A stretch of 41,295 bases of DNA from an uncultured Flavobacteriales bacterium (lineage in GTDB: Bacteria; Bacteroidota; Bacteroidia; Flavobacteriales_D; CALLUQ01): NCBI GenBank assembly GCA_938010565.1, contig CALLUQ010000098.1, forward strand, positions 1-41,295. Direction: 5' to 3'. Below, piece by piece: positions 8,289 through 18,628 of this stretch (position 1 is its first letter; the number at the start of each line of letters is the position of its first letter). The position numbers and the translations under genes are program-made. Under the pieces are notes generated by a model. That model saw only the letters and a list, made by a program, of their open reading frames with translations, was not told where the DNA came from and made no database searches.

Positions 8289-9761
8289 ATGGCTGAAGTT
8301 GTGGACATGCCTGAACAAAAAAAAGGCTACGAGTCGGAAATGAACGAATACATCAAAAAAGAGCGCGCTGCCGTTGATCTGTTAAATTCGGTTGGCCATC
8401 TTCTTTATGATCGGTCCGTAGAATTGGTGGTATTCAGAAATCACCTGATAGACCTCACCGTTGCCGATGTACTCAATCTGCATGATTATGCAGGAAAAAT
8501 TGTAAACAAGCCCATTCAGGTTTACCATACGGCTGAACTGGCAAAAGAATTGACCTTGCTCGACCTTGCACCGTCAAAACTCGACATTGGAAGGTTGGCA
8601 CGCGAGTGGCAGGAAGAAGGTTCCAACTATGCCAACAAGCGCGATTTCCTTACCGATAAACTTACCGGCTTTATTGGTGGGGATCGTTGGGAAAGTAAAC
8701 CCAAAGATGTTGTTCTTTATGGTTTCGGACGAATTGGCCGCCTTGCCGCACGCGAATTGATCAAACAATTTGGAAAAGGCCAACAATTGCGTTTGCGTGC
8801 CATTGTAGCGCGTAAAAACTCGGGAGACCAACTGGATAAACGTGCCGCTTTGTTACGCAGCGATTCCGTTCATGGCGATTTTCATGGTACGGTTGAAGTG
8901 GATCACGAACGCAATGCTTTGATCATCAACGGCCAGGTAGTGTATATGATCGAGGCTCCGCAGCCCGAAGAGGTAGACTATACTGCTTATGGCATCAACG
9001 ATGCGCTGATCATCGACAATACGGGAGTATTTAAAGATCAGAAGGCATTGAGCCGTCATTTGGCTTCGAAAGGCAGCAGCAAAGTACTGTTAACCGCTCC
9101 GGGCAATGGGATTCCAAACGTGGTGTACGGTATCAATCATAAAGACCTGGATTTGGATAACACCGCCATTTATTCTGCGGCATCCTGCACTACCAATGCC
9201 ATTTCACCGGTATTGAAAGTAATTGAAGATCAGTTTGGCATTGAAAAAGGACACATTGAAACGGTACATGCGTATACCAACGATCAAAACTTGCTGGATA
9301 ATATGCATAAGAAGCCACGCCGCGGGCGTTCGGCTGCCATCAATATGGTGATCACTTCTACCGGTGCCGGAAAAGCCGTTACCAAAGTCATCCCGTCGCT
9401 TGCAAACAAACTAACCGCAAACGCCGTTCGTGTGCCTACTCCTAACGGTTCTTTGGCCATCCTCAGTCTGAACCTGAAAAAGAATACAAATACTGCCGGG
9501 GTTAACGATGCCTTAAAAAAAGCAGCCCTTTCCGGTGATTTGGTGAATCAGATCAAATATGCGATCAATCCGGAATTGGTTTCCAACGATATTATCGGTA
9601 ATGTGTGTTGTTCCGTATTTGACAGCAACGCAACGATTGTTTCCGAAGATGGAAAGAACATTGTACTTTACGTATGGTACGACAACGAATTTGGCTACAC
9701 CAAGCAAGTGATCCGTATGGCCAAATACATTGCAAAGGTGCGCCGTTTGATCTATTATTAA
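8289..9761 (+). CDS. gap: Glyceraldehyde-3-phosphate dehydrogenase, long form
   Basis: A 490-residue GAPDH, about 150 residues longer than the classical enzyme because of an alpha-helical N-terminal extension (about 1-135). The nucleotide-binding 'YGFGRIGR' is at 144-151. The catalytic Cys is C300 in 'SAASCTTN', and the partner His is H327 in 'VHAYTNDQN'. It interconverts glyceraldehyde-3-phosphate and 1,3-bisphosphoglycerate. Long forms of this kind are common in Bacteroidota and are often assumed to act in gluconeogenesis, but cofactor use cannot be read from the sequence with certainty. It follows rpoD and ends at a double-hairpin terminator. Confidence 0.95.
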   Translation: MAEVVDMPEQKKGYESEMNEYIKKERAAVDLLNSVGHLLYDRSVELVVFRNHLIDLTVADVLNLHDYAGKIVNKPIQVYHTAELAKELTLLDLAPSKLDIGRLAREWQEEGSNYANKRDFLTDKLTGFIGGDRWESKPKDVVLYGFGRIGRLAARELIKQFGKGQQLRLRAIVARKNSGDQLDKRAALLRSDSVHGDFHGTVEVDHERNALIINGQVVYMIEAPQPEEVDYTAYGINDALIIDNTGVFKDQKALSRHLASKGSSKVLLTAPGNGIPNVVYGINHKDLDLDNTAIYSAASCTTNAISPVLKVIEDQFGIEKGHIETVHAYTNDQNLLDNMHKKPRRGRSAAINMVITSTGAGKAVTKVIPSLANKLTANAVRVPTPNGSLAILSLNLKKNTNTAGVNDALKKAALSGDLVNQIKYAINPELVSNDIIGNVCCSVFDSNATIVSEDGKNIVLYVWYDNEFGYTKQVIRMAKYIAKVRRLIYY

Positions 9762-9785
9762 GATTCGATTGGAGTAATGATACCA

Positions 9786-9836
9786 CATTGGTTGGAGAAA
9801 ACCAATGCACAAAAAGGGGCCATTGGCCCCTTTTTT
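9786..9836 (+). terminator. Tandem-hairpin terminator after gap
   Basis: A first hairpin CATTGGTT/AACCAATG (9786-9793, 9800-9807) is followed at once by a second, GGGGCC/GGCCCC with an ATT loop (9816-9830). Flanking A and T runs (AAAAA before, TTTTTT after) make the second one able to work in both directions. Confidence 0.9.
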
Positions 9837-10205
9837 AGTACCCAATGCCCCTCCCCCAACCCGAACGCACTTTTGTGAATTGCCGTTGCTTCCGCTTTTT
9901 AAATTGTTGTAAGTTTAATGTTGGGCTGCCGTAGCCTTCCGTCCAGCTACATTCTTCACCGTTTGATTCTGTGTGTTAAGTTTGCATTCGATAAACGATG
10001 GACAAAAAACCATGGTGGATGCATAAGAATTCCCCCTTGCGGAGATGGTTTTGTTTGCTAAAATCTTCCAGAGGAAGATTATGAACTTATCGGTAGTAAG
10101 AGTTATTTGAAAGTTCTTATGGATAAGAATGTAGAGTTATAAAACGATCAAGTTACCGCACAACATTCCGTGACTTGTTGAGCAAAAAATAGATCAAAAA
10201 AACGA
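9837..10205. other. Decayed intergenic stretch with a relic reading-frame end
   Basis: No intact gene. A frame from 10062 to TAA 10142 encodes 26 residues that look like a natural protein end (Pro-Glu-Glu-Asp-Tyr-Glu-Leu-Ile-Gly-Ser-Lys-Ser-Tyr), but it is cut off upstream by an in-frame TAA at 10059. A separate short frame begins at ATG 9998, just downstream of a good -7 element. The order (promoter, broken frame, then the relic at 10206) suggests a former two-gene operon. The A+T content is higher than in the flanking core genes. Confidence 0.4.
9977..9984 (+). promoter_or_regulatory. Orphan -7 promoter element
   Basis: A perfect TAAGTTTG octamer lies 14 bases before an ATG (9998) that opens only a 28-codon frame. 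It may be the surviving promoter of the decayed genes at 9998-10485. Confidence 0.4.
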
Positions 10206-10485
10206 ATGACCGAATTAATACAAAGGATAAAGAGTTTAACCGAAGTTTACTCTGTGAACTTGAAAGGGAAAATTGAAGCTAGTGTTAAGTCAAGCCTACT
10301 TTAGCCGCACCAAGTTTTGATCTTTTTATCCCGGACTTCTTTGAAAAAGAATCTCTTAGCTATACTAAGCTCCTATTTTTCGCATTGTCCGGAACAAAAA
10401 TATCGGCAACTTATACGACACAGTACACCTGACTTAACACTAGAGCAGAAGAAATAAAAGCTGATGACAATTCACATGAAACAAA
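10206..10485 (+). pseudogene. N-terminal gene relic split by the MITE
   Basis: A frame starts at ATG 10206 (MTELIQRIKSLTEVYSV...) and is interrupted at 10283 by the MITE, which brings a stop codon. Joining 10282 to 10444 restores the frame: ...Lys-Ile-Glu-Ala-Arg-Ala-Glu-Glu-Ile-Lys-Ala-Asp-Asp-Asn-Ser-His. After about 38 codons the protein-like character is lost near 10485, so the 3' part has also been deleted. From memory, the Ile-x-x-Arg-Ala-x-Glu ... Asp-Asp-x-Ser-His pattern resembles the start of ApaLI-type restriction endonucleases. This is a recollection, not a search, and the identity is uncertain. Confidence 0.4.
10279..10443. mobile_element. MITE copy 1 (157 bp core between CTAG sites)
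   Basis: The core runs from 10283 to 10439 and is flanked on both sides by CTAG (10279-10282, 10440-10443). Its ends are inverted repeats: the 14 bases CTAGTGTTAAGTCA match perfectly, and 20 of the outer 24 match. It encodes no protein. It is about 95% identical (8 differences in 157 bases, no gaps) to copy 2 at 33525-33689. Insertion at the TA of CTAG is the known preference of IS630, so an IS630/Tc1-mariner-type transposase is the most likely partner; none is in the window. Confidence 0.85.
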
Positions 10486-10520
10486 CCATCCACCCGTACA
10501 ACTTGTTTTTCGGCCCCGGA

Positions 10521-11762
10521 TTATTCGTGCCTTAACGCATCAACCGGATCCAGCTCCGCTGCTTTACCGGCCGGGTAATAACCGCTTATCATCCCCACAA
10601 CCACACAAATGATCACACTCATAACCATCCAAAACCACGGAATAACAAAGTCAAAATTACTGGTGTAAGCAATTACATTTCCTAAAGCAACACCCAGTAT
10701 AATCCCGGCAGCTCCCCCCAAATTACTGATCATAATTGCTTCCAGAAGAAATTGTTGCCGAATGGTTCCGGAACTGGCACCCAACGCTTTTCGTATTCCG
10801 ATCTCCCGGGTGCGTTCGGTAACCGAAACGAGCATAATATTCATCAACCCCACCACAGCACCCAACAATGTGATGATCCCTACAAGCGTAGCAATGGCTG
10901 AAATCCCGGCCGTCTGTTCCACAATAATTTTGGCCATCCGGTCACTTTTAACAATCTCAAAAGTGTTCTCCTCGCCCGGAGGTACCTTGCGTATTTTACG
11001 AAAAGCCCCTGTGGCTTCGGAAATGGCTTTTTCCAACTCCGTAACCTTGCCCACTGCAACCGTTATTTTGCAGGAGTTTTCGCCGGTTCCGAAGTACTGC
11101 CGGGCATTTTGAACCGTTACCAGGCATTGGTTGTCTGCCGAAGCACCCAAACGGTTGCCCTTGCTTTTCAAAACACCGGCCACACGGTAACGGGCATCGC
11201 CAATGTGGAGGTATTTACCCACCGGATCAATGTGTGCACCAAATACTTTTTCCACAACATCCGAACCGATAATGGCAACACGACCACCCGCCGATGCTTC
11301 GCCGGCAGAAAAACCACGCCCGGCGGCAAGCTGGTATCCGCTGGTACGGAAGTAGTTCTCGTCCACTCCCACCACCCGTACATTGCTTTCTGTTTCTTTA
11401 CTTCGATACCGAACGCGGGCAGTACCCGTTGCAACCATCGAAAGAGAAACCGTAGCAGGATAGGTATACACCTGCTTAAACTTTTGTGCCTGATGAAAAG
11501 AAACCGGCCTGAAGGCCCTCATTTTACGACCGTGAGGGCCACCGCTGAAAGAGAGTTCGAAATTTTGGATCGTGAAAGTATTGGACCCCATCCCGGAAAA
11601 ACTCGATATCAGTTCTCCTTTAAGCGCATCAAAAAAAGTAAGAATGGCTACCAAAACCAGTATGCCGATAGCAATAATGCTCATAGTAAGAAACGAACGA
11701 AGCCGTTGTGTAGAAACCGACCTCAGTGCAATCCGGATGTTTTCAGTAAATCGCTTTCCCAA
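10521..11762 (-). CDS. MacB-type ABC transporter permease
   Basis: A 413-residue permease of the MacB/FtsX family. One transmembrane helix at about 22-45 is followed by a periplasmic MacB_PCD domain (about 50-270, with 'VRVVGVDENYF' and 'GRVAIIGSDVVEKVFG'). Three C-terminal helices (about 285-310, 335-360, 375-400) carry the signature 'RTREIGIRKALGASSGTI'. Such permeases work with a separate ATPase and a membrane-fusion protein and drive export by mechanotransmission. No ATPase gene lies next to it here, so the substrate and partners are unknown. It is divergent from acnA. Confidence 0.88.
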   Translation of the reverse strand: MGKRFTENIRIALRSVSTQRLRSFLTMSIIAIGILVLVAILTFFDALKGELISSFSGMGSNTFTIQNFELSFSGGPHGRKMRAFRPVSFHQAQKFKQVYTYPATVSLSMVATGTARVRYRSKETESNVRVVGVDENYFRTSGYQLAAGRGFSAGEASAGGRVAIIGSDVVEKVFGAHIDPVGKYLHIGDARYRVAGVLKSKGNRLGASADNQCLVTVQNARQYFGTGENSCKITVAVGKVTELEKAISEATGAFRKIRKVPPGEENTFEIVKSDRMAKIIVEQTAGISAIATLVGIITLLGAVVGLMNIMLVSVTERTREIGIRKALGASSGTIRQQFLLEAIMISNLGGAAGIILGVALGNVIAYTSNFDFVIPWFWMVMSVIICVVVGMISGYYPAGKAAELDPVDALRHE

Positions 11763-11809
11763 AATATAAAACGTGTTGATTATCCGGTTTTATCCGGTCG
11801 TTTAACAGC

Positions 11810-11841
11810 TTTCAAAAATACCTTAATTATTGCTAAATTCG
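11810..11841 (+). promoter_or_regulatory. Promoter of acnA
   Basis: TTTC (11810-11813), a 20-base spacer, then TAAATTCG (11834-11841), one base from the TAnnTTTG consensus. The acnA start is 50 bases downstream. Confidence 0.65.
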
Positions 11842-11891
11842 CCGTTCCTGCAACGGCAGACTTTTTGGAACATCTAAAATAAATACTCAAT

Positions 11892-14156
<2,265 letters not shown>

Positions 14157-14211
14157 TGTAAAAATTAACCCCGTTTGCAACATAAAAAATGGCTAATTTT
14201 TTTAATTGGAA

Positions 14212-14242
14212 TTGATCGGAGCGAATTTAATTTCTAAATTCG
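14212..14242 (+). promoter_or_regulatory. Promoter of the outer-membrane protein gene
   Basis: TTG (14212-14214), a 20-base spacer and TAAATTCG (14235-14242). This leaves a long leader of about 95 A+T-rich bases before ATG 14343. Confidence 0.6.
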
Positions 14243-14342
14243 TACTTTAGAAGAATAGAAGAAGTGATGTAAATTATGAAAATTGATTTGCAAATTTTTT
14301 AATAACCCAAATATATCTTTAAACCCTTTAACTCATTTAATC

Positions 14343-14975
14343 ATGAAAAAAATTACTCTAATTTTCGCAAGCGTAGTGGTTTTTGCATTTGTTGGTGCCC
14401 ACACCGCCAGTGCACAAGCCGTGGAAGAAGGCAGTATTATTATTGATCCTTACTACGGTGCTCCCAATTTTGGCAAAATACTTACCGACCTAGTCGATGA
14501 TAATATTGACGGTGTAGAAACTACGGGCATCGGCCCCCTTGGCCTTCGGGCAGAGTACATGCTCTCCGATAGAATTGGGGTCGGGGTTGATTTCATTTAC
14601 AATTCTGTTGGCCTTTCTTATCAGGATTCTTTCCCGGTATTTAATAGTGATAATAATACTTTAGAAACGGAAGTTTACGATTACGATTGGAAAATGGAAC
14701 GCATTCGTATACAGGGCCGCTTCAGCTATCACTTCGCTACTACCGATGTGTTAGACCCTTATTTTGGAGCGGGAGCAGGCACCAATTTCCGCTCGTGGAC
14801 GTTTGAATCTACTCAGCCAGGTTATGAGAACGATTCCGATACAGGTACATTGCTACCTTTCTCCCTGCGATTTTTTGTAGGAATGCGGTACTACTTTACC
14901 GAAAACATCGGATTAAATGCCGAAATTGGCCTTATTGACCCACTCTTATCTGGCGGGATATCAGTTAAATTCTAA
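14343..14975 (+). CDS. Outer-membrane beta-barrel protein (small OMP_b-brl type)
   Basis: A 210-residue exported protein. The signal peptide MKKITLIFASVVVFAF ends near Ala-Ser-Ala-Gln (about residue 25). The rest alternates strands and turns, as in eight-stranded barrels: 'GLRAEYMLSDRIGVGVDFIY', 'RIRIQGRFSYHF', 'DPYFGAGAGTNFRSW', 'LRFFVGMRYYFTENIGLNAE' and a final strand 'GGISVKF'. The 'YYFTENIGLNAEIG' block is common in OmpW/OmpX-like barrels. Its role is unknown. ATG 14343 is chosen because it starts the signal peptide. It has its own promoter and a strong terminator, so it is likely a single, well-expressed gene. Confidence 0.85.
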   Translation: MKKITLIFASVVVFAFVGAHTASAQAVEEGSIIIDPYYGAPNFGKILTDLVDDNIDGVETTGIGPLGLRAEYMLSDRIGVGVDFIYNSVGLSYQDSFPVFNSDNNTLETEVYDYDWKMERIRIQGRFSYHFATTDVLDPYFGAGAGTNFRSWTFESTQPGYENDSDTGTLLPFSLRFFVGMRYYFTENIGLNAEIGLIDPLLSGGISVKF

Positions 14976-14996
14976 AAATTACATACTTTCATATGG

Positions 14997-15032
14997 AAGC
15001 CTCTGATGTGTGATGCATCAGAGGCTTTTTTA
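14997..15032 (+). terminator. Intrinsic terminator after the barrel gene
   Basis: An 11-12 base-pair stem, AAGCCTCTGATG with CATCAGAGGCTT and a short loop, is followed by a run of T. It starts 22 bases after the stop codon. Confidence 0.9.
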
Positions 15033-15044
15033 ATTTCCGGATCG

Positions 15045-15431
15045 ATGAAAAAGATACACACCCTTTGTTTGTCGGCCTTTTTTTTGTTGGTATCGATGGT
15101 ACATGGGGCCGTAGCTCAGGCAAACCACACCAACACCAGCCGGGCTGGTTCGGATTATTTTATTGCAAGGGTAAAACACAAATTGAAAAAAGAGGGCATT
15201 ATTGCCAGCATTTCCATTGATATCGGTACTGATGAATCGCACCCTTTACGCGGGCAGGTTTCGAATTTGCCGGAAGGGAAGATCCGGGTTGGCCGGGGCT
15301 ATAACGTTCAGGTGATCGGCAACGAAACGGATATGCTCAACTACTTTGAAGAACAAGGCTGGAAATGGGTTGACGTAAAGGAAATTATAGTCATCAATGC
15401 TCAATACCTGCAATACCTCTTTAAGTGTTAA
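15045..15431 (+). CDS. Small exported protein of unknown function
   Basis: A 128-residue protein with a signal peptide (MKKIHTLCLSAFFLLVSMVHG, cleavage near Ala-Val-Ala-Gln-Ala). The mature part of about 100 residues contains 'YFIARVKHKLKKEGIIASIS', an 'NVQVIGNETDMLNYFEEQGWKW' block and a C-terminal strand. I do not recognise it. The Met at 15045 is chosen because it begins the signal peptide; it lies just 12 bases past the terminator of the preceding gene, and I see no clear separate promoter, so expression may depend on read-through. Confidence 0.65.
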   Translation: MKKIHTLCLSAFFLLVSMVHGAVAQANHTNTSRAGSDYFIARVKHKLKKEGIIASISIDIGTDESHPLRGQVSNLPEGKIRVGRGYNVQVIGNETDMLNYFEEQGWKWVDVKEIIVINAQYLQYLFKC

Positions 15432-15545
15432 AGGTCCTCTTTTCTTGTAGGTCCAATGTATCACGTTTTCCGGTTGGATGTGAGCGGAAATGATCCGGAT
15501 CTCGGTTGAGTGGGCATCGAAATGCTGTAAACAATTCCCGGAAGA

Positions 15546-16526
15546 TCAGACAAAACAAAACTCCAGAGGGTCCCAGAAGTGCATGTTCGTTCGTTTCGAA
15601 AGCAGTATACCACCTCGCCATTCGTGAAAATCGTGAAAATTGAGCCAGTTCTTTTGGTGGCAGAGCACATCAACAGCAAGTTGGGTTAACGTTATTTCTC
15701 CTTTAAACCCCATCTGTTGTGATGGCGTAAAACTATTGATATCCTGACCATTGAAAGTGATGAGCAAGGGGCTGATCTTCTTCAGGTGGCCGATGACCTG
15801 AAAGTTGTTCAGGCCGTATGCATAGCCGAACTCGGCAAACCCTTTTATCATGGTTTCCATAGAAGCGGGCAATGCCATTTCAATGTAGCGGAGCAAAATT
15901 TCTTCGATCCGGTTTAACCCGTTATACAGCGAAGGGAAAAGGTAAAAGTGGGCATGCAAAGCCTGAAACAAAAAAGGAAAAGCAGGCGGAATTTTATCGG
16001 ACAAAGCAAACAAGTGTTCCGGCGAAGCTTGGGTATAAGATGCCCAGAACCGATCCGCAAACTCCAGATCTGTTTCGCTTAAGATTACCTTTTTGTCATA
16101 AAAAATCTGCATCTGATCCGGAGTGTACTTTTCCGGTAACAACGGGTCTTCCCCTTCCCCGGGATAAACGATGGCTATTCTGGCAGCAACGTTCCGGCTT
16201 TGCAGCCAGGCCAGTGCCCCCATCAGGTTGATCTGGCAAAACAAACCATATCCGAACCAGAGCAAAATTTCTTTCGGATCCGATTGCAGGGCAGCAGGCA
16301 GGGTTTGGGTATGCCAGTTTTCGTATGGGGCTTTATCGCTGCCATATTCTTCGTATGCCAGGTCGAGGTAATTGCTTCGGGCATTCCAAAAATCACGGTC
16401 GAAACCTGCCGGAACCGGACCTTCGTAAAAACATTCCTTCCAAACCAGTACATCGCCTTTCAGGTTGGCTTTATCAAAAGCCACTCGCATGCCATCGCCG
16501 CTGAGTACGTGTAAAATTTTTTCCAT
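15546..16526 (-). CDS. DUF1835 domain-containing protein
   Basis: A 326-residue cytoplasmic protein. The N-terminal block 'KILHVLSGDGMRVAFDKANL' followed by 'VLVWKECFYEGPVP' is the DUF1835 signature (about residues 3-120, with 'EILLWFGYGLFCQINLM'). The family has no firmly assigned biochemical function. The second half (about 125-326) is helical, including 'PAFPFLFQALHAHFYLFPSL', and ends with 'FHEWRGGILLSKRT'. It starts at the base next to the stop codon of the upstream YD-like gene, so the two are very likely co-transcribed. Confidence 0.8.
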   Translation of the reverse strand: MEKILHVLSGDGMRVAFDKANLKGDVLVWKECFYEGPVPAGFDRDFWNARSNYLDLAYEEYGSDKAPYENWHTQTLPAALQSDPKEILLWFGYGLFCQINLMGALAWLQSRNVAARIAIVYPGEGEDPLLPEKYTPDQMQIFYDKKVILSETDLEFADRFWASYTQASPEHLFALSDKIPPAFPFLFQALHAHFYLFPSLYNGLNRIEEILLRYIEMALPASMETMIKGFAEFGYAYGLNNFQVIGHLKKISPLLITFNGQDINSFTPSQQMGFKGEITLTQLAVDVLCHQKNWLNFHDFHEWRGGILLSKRTNMHFWDPLEFCFV

Positions 16527-17417
16527 CTAATCGCTTCTTTCTGCCGTATACCGGTAATCGGAAATGCCTTGTATTCTTTTTTTTACCTGATCTTCCTGAT
16601 CGGACGGCAGTACTTTGTAATAGATCTTTTGCCTGAGCAGCCCTTTATCATCGTAATGGTAATCAATGATCCGTCCGGAGGGATAATCGCTATACCGCAC
16701 TACATTTCCCTTCGGATAATCGTATTGCCTGATTACGGATCCGACTCCTCCGGTTTTTTCAATCAGATGGGTCAGGCGGTGTTTTTTGTCGTACAGGTAA
16801 TGGTGCTCTAAAGTAAAAAGGTATCCTTCTGCTCGGTTGCGGGTTTCTTTTTTCTCCGGCTTTCCTTCGGGTGTGTAATGCAAACGGGTATACACCACCG
16901 TATCTTCCGTTGCCTCACCCTTGTATTGGTAGCAGGCGCGGATCAGTCCGTAAGCATTGTATTCGTAATGATACGTCCGTAACACCTTTCCATGCTTGTC
17001 TTTTTCTTCTTCTTTATGAACGAGAACGTGATCTTTGTAATGATAAAACGTTTTTGTCTCTTTCTCGTTCCGGCGGTACAACTCTTGCACCGGTCTGTTG
17101 TTTTTGTCGTAGATAAAAACATTTACATACCCACGCAACGTGGTAACCGAATCTTTTATGATGTTCCCCGACGAACTGATGGTCAGGTGCCGACTCAGTT
17201 TACTGGGGTAAGAAGTATCGCCTTTAAATAACGTATTCCGAATCGTAATTTTCCGGATGTTTTCTTGTTGGTAAAGGCGTTGCGCATCCGGTTGTTCCGG
17301 GTAAGCGATCTGTCGGTTCAGGCGCTGCTGTGCTGTGGTTTCGGAAATGTTCACCCGCAACAGAAGCATCAACAACAAAAATATCCGAATCTGGAACATG
17401 GAGTGCAATTTAGGCAT
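16527..17417 (-). CDS. Exported protein with YD-repeat-like strands
   Basis: A 296-residue protein with a signal peptide (hydrophobic core 'FLLLMLLLRV', cleavage near Thr-Ala-Gln-Gln). A second Met six codons in (17399) would give a cleaner signal start. The mature protein has irregular repeats of the YD/RHS style: 'NVFIYDKNNRPVQELY', 'YHYEYNAYGLI', 'HHYLYDKKHRLTHLIE', 'YHYDDKGLLRQKIYYK'. Such repeats build beta-sheet shells or filaments. There is no toxin or RHS core domain, so it is not a polymorphic toxin. It abuts the DUF1835 gene. Confidence 0.65.
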   Translation of the reverse strand: MPKLHSMFQIRIFLLLMLLLRVNISETTAQQRLNRQIAYPEQPDAQRLYQQENIRKITIRNTLFKGDTSYPSKLSRHLTISSSGNIIKDSVTTLRGYVNVFIYDKNNRPVQELYRRNEKETKTFYHYKDHVLVHKEEEKDKHGKVLRTYHYEYNAYGLIRACYQYKGEATEDTVVYTRLHYTPEGKPEKKETRNRAEGYLFTLEHHYLYDKKHRLTHLIEKTGGVGSVIRQYDYPKGNVVRYSDYPSGRIIDYHYDDKGLLRQKIYYKVLPSDQEDQVKKRIQGISDYRYTAERSD

Positions 17418-17675
17418 CTGAAACGATCTTTCGGATACAGACCGGAGTCGTTTGGGTATAAATGTTCCTTTTTTTGAGTCGATCCGGTTAAAATAACCTG
17501 AAAGTCAGGCGCTTTACTCAGGAAGACAGAACAGCCTGGCAAGCTATGGCAAGTGGCTGTGTTTTTTCGGATCAAGCCTGAAAAAAGCCGTAAAGCGGCA
17601 AACAGCATACAATTGCGGCCCATACATGGGTTCGTTTGGCGCATTAGGCGTTTATGATGACCAACGATATGTTTT
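17418..17675. other. Gap between the YD-like gene and the cmk promoter
   Basis: Both flanking genes are transcribed away from here. I see no convincing gene, repeat or RNA in it. Frames of up to 91 codons exist but have no recognisable protein character. Confidence 0.4.
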
Positions 17676-17707
17676 TTTCTTATTTTAATTGCTGGTGCCT
17701 ACTTTTG
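17676..17707 (+). promoter_or_regulatory. Promoter of cmk
   Basis: TTTC (17676-17679), a 20-base spacer and a perfect -7 element TACTTTTG (17700-17707). Confidence 0.7.
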
Positions 17708-17738
17708 GATCAGGTATATTCATCAGACTTCGTATCCT

Positions 17739-18440
17739 TTGAGAAAATTCAATGTTGCCATAGATGGTTGGTCTTCCTGCGGAAAAAGCACCCTGGCGAA
17801 GGAGCTGGCCCGTAAACTTCATTTTGTTTATGTCGATTCCGGTGCCATGTATCGTACCATTACCCTCTACGCCCTTCGCCACAGCATGATTACCGATGGG
17901 AAAGTCAATGTAGATCAGTTGGTGGCCCATCTCGGTAACATCAAGATCACTTTTCTTTTTAACCGCTCCAAAGGCTTTTCAGATACTTTTCTGAACGGAG
18001 AAAATGTAGAAGAAGAGATCCGCGAAATGGCCGTTTCATCCCATGTAAGTGAGGTAAGCCGTATTCGGGAAGTGCGCGAAAAGTTAAGAGCCCTCCAACA
18101 GAGTTTAGGAAAAGGCAAAGGCGTGGTAATGGACGGGCGGGACATTGGTACCGCTATTTTTCCGGGTGCCGAACTCAAATTTTTCATGACGGCCTCCAAA
18201 GAAGTAAGAGCACGACGGAGGTATGAAGAACTGCTGCGCAAAAACCGGAATGTAACCTTGAAAGAGGTGGCGGAGAACCTGAAACAGCGCGATCGCATCG
18301 ATTCTACCCGCAAAGAATCCCCGCTTCGCCAGCCCCACGATGCCATTGTGATCGACAATACCTTTCTGACCCACGAAGAGCAACTCAATTTAGCCATGCG
18401 GTACGCTATCAGCAGGATTGGCATTGAAAAAGAAGATTGA
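17739..18440 (+). CDS. cmk: Cytidylate kinase
   Basis: A 233-residue kinase that phosphorylates CMP and dCMP. The P-loop 'GWSSCGKSTLAKEL' is at about 10-23, the nucleotide-site 'YVDSGAMYRTIT' at about 32-43 and 'VVMDGRDIGTAIFPGAELKF' at about 129-148, with the lid 'RKESPLRQPHDAIVIDN' near the C terminus. The start codon is TTG (17739), chosen because the P-loop is then at its usual distance from the N terminus and no ATG is available. The neighbours ispH and rpsA are genes often found beside cmk in bacteria, here in mixed orientation. Confidence 0.95.
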   Translation: MRKFNVAIDGWSSCGKSTLAKELARKLHFVYVDSGAMYRTITLYALRHSMITDGKVNVDQLVAHLGNIKITFLFNRSKGFSDTFLNGENVEEEIREMAVSSHVSEVSRIREVREKLRALQQSLGKGKGVVMDGRDIGTAIFPGAELKFFMTASKEVRARRRYEELLRKNRNVTLKEVAENLKQRDRIDSTRKESPLRQPHDAIVIDNTFLTHEEQLNLAMRYAISRIGIEKED

Positions 18441-18628
18441 TGCAAGGTTTTTTCTGTTTCCCGCTGCTGTTGGTACGATGGGTCTGCCTAACCGACCGGT
18501 GCCGGCCTTTAAAACAACCGGATGTGTTTGCCGGTACGTTTGTTTGTTGCGGTTCGATGTGGCATGAGATCGGTTTGGTGGTGAAAAAGCAGGCCCGCAC
18601 CGGAGAAAAATAGCCGGTTTCTCCCGAT

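Noticed and set aside
11109-11882. 257-codon plus-strand frame opposite the MacB-type permease
   Set aside because: The permease on the other strand has clear family motifs; this frame has none.
16527-17417. YD-like protein considered as an RHS polymorphic toxin with the DUF1835 protein as immunity factor
   Set aside because: Only about 290 residues, no RHS core, no toxin domain at the C terminus, and DUF1835 is not a known immunity family.
18541-18562. GGTTCGATG motif in the cmk-ispH gap considered as a tRNA T-arm
   Set aside because: No acceptor stem, anticodon arm or 3' end can be built around it.
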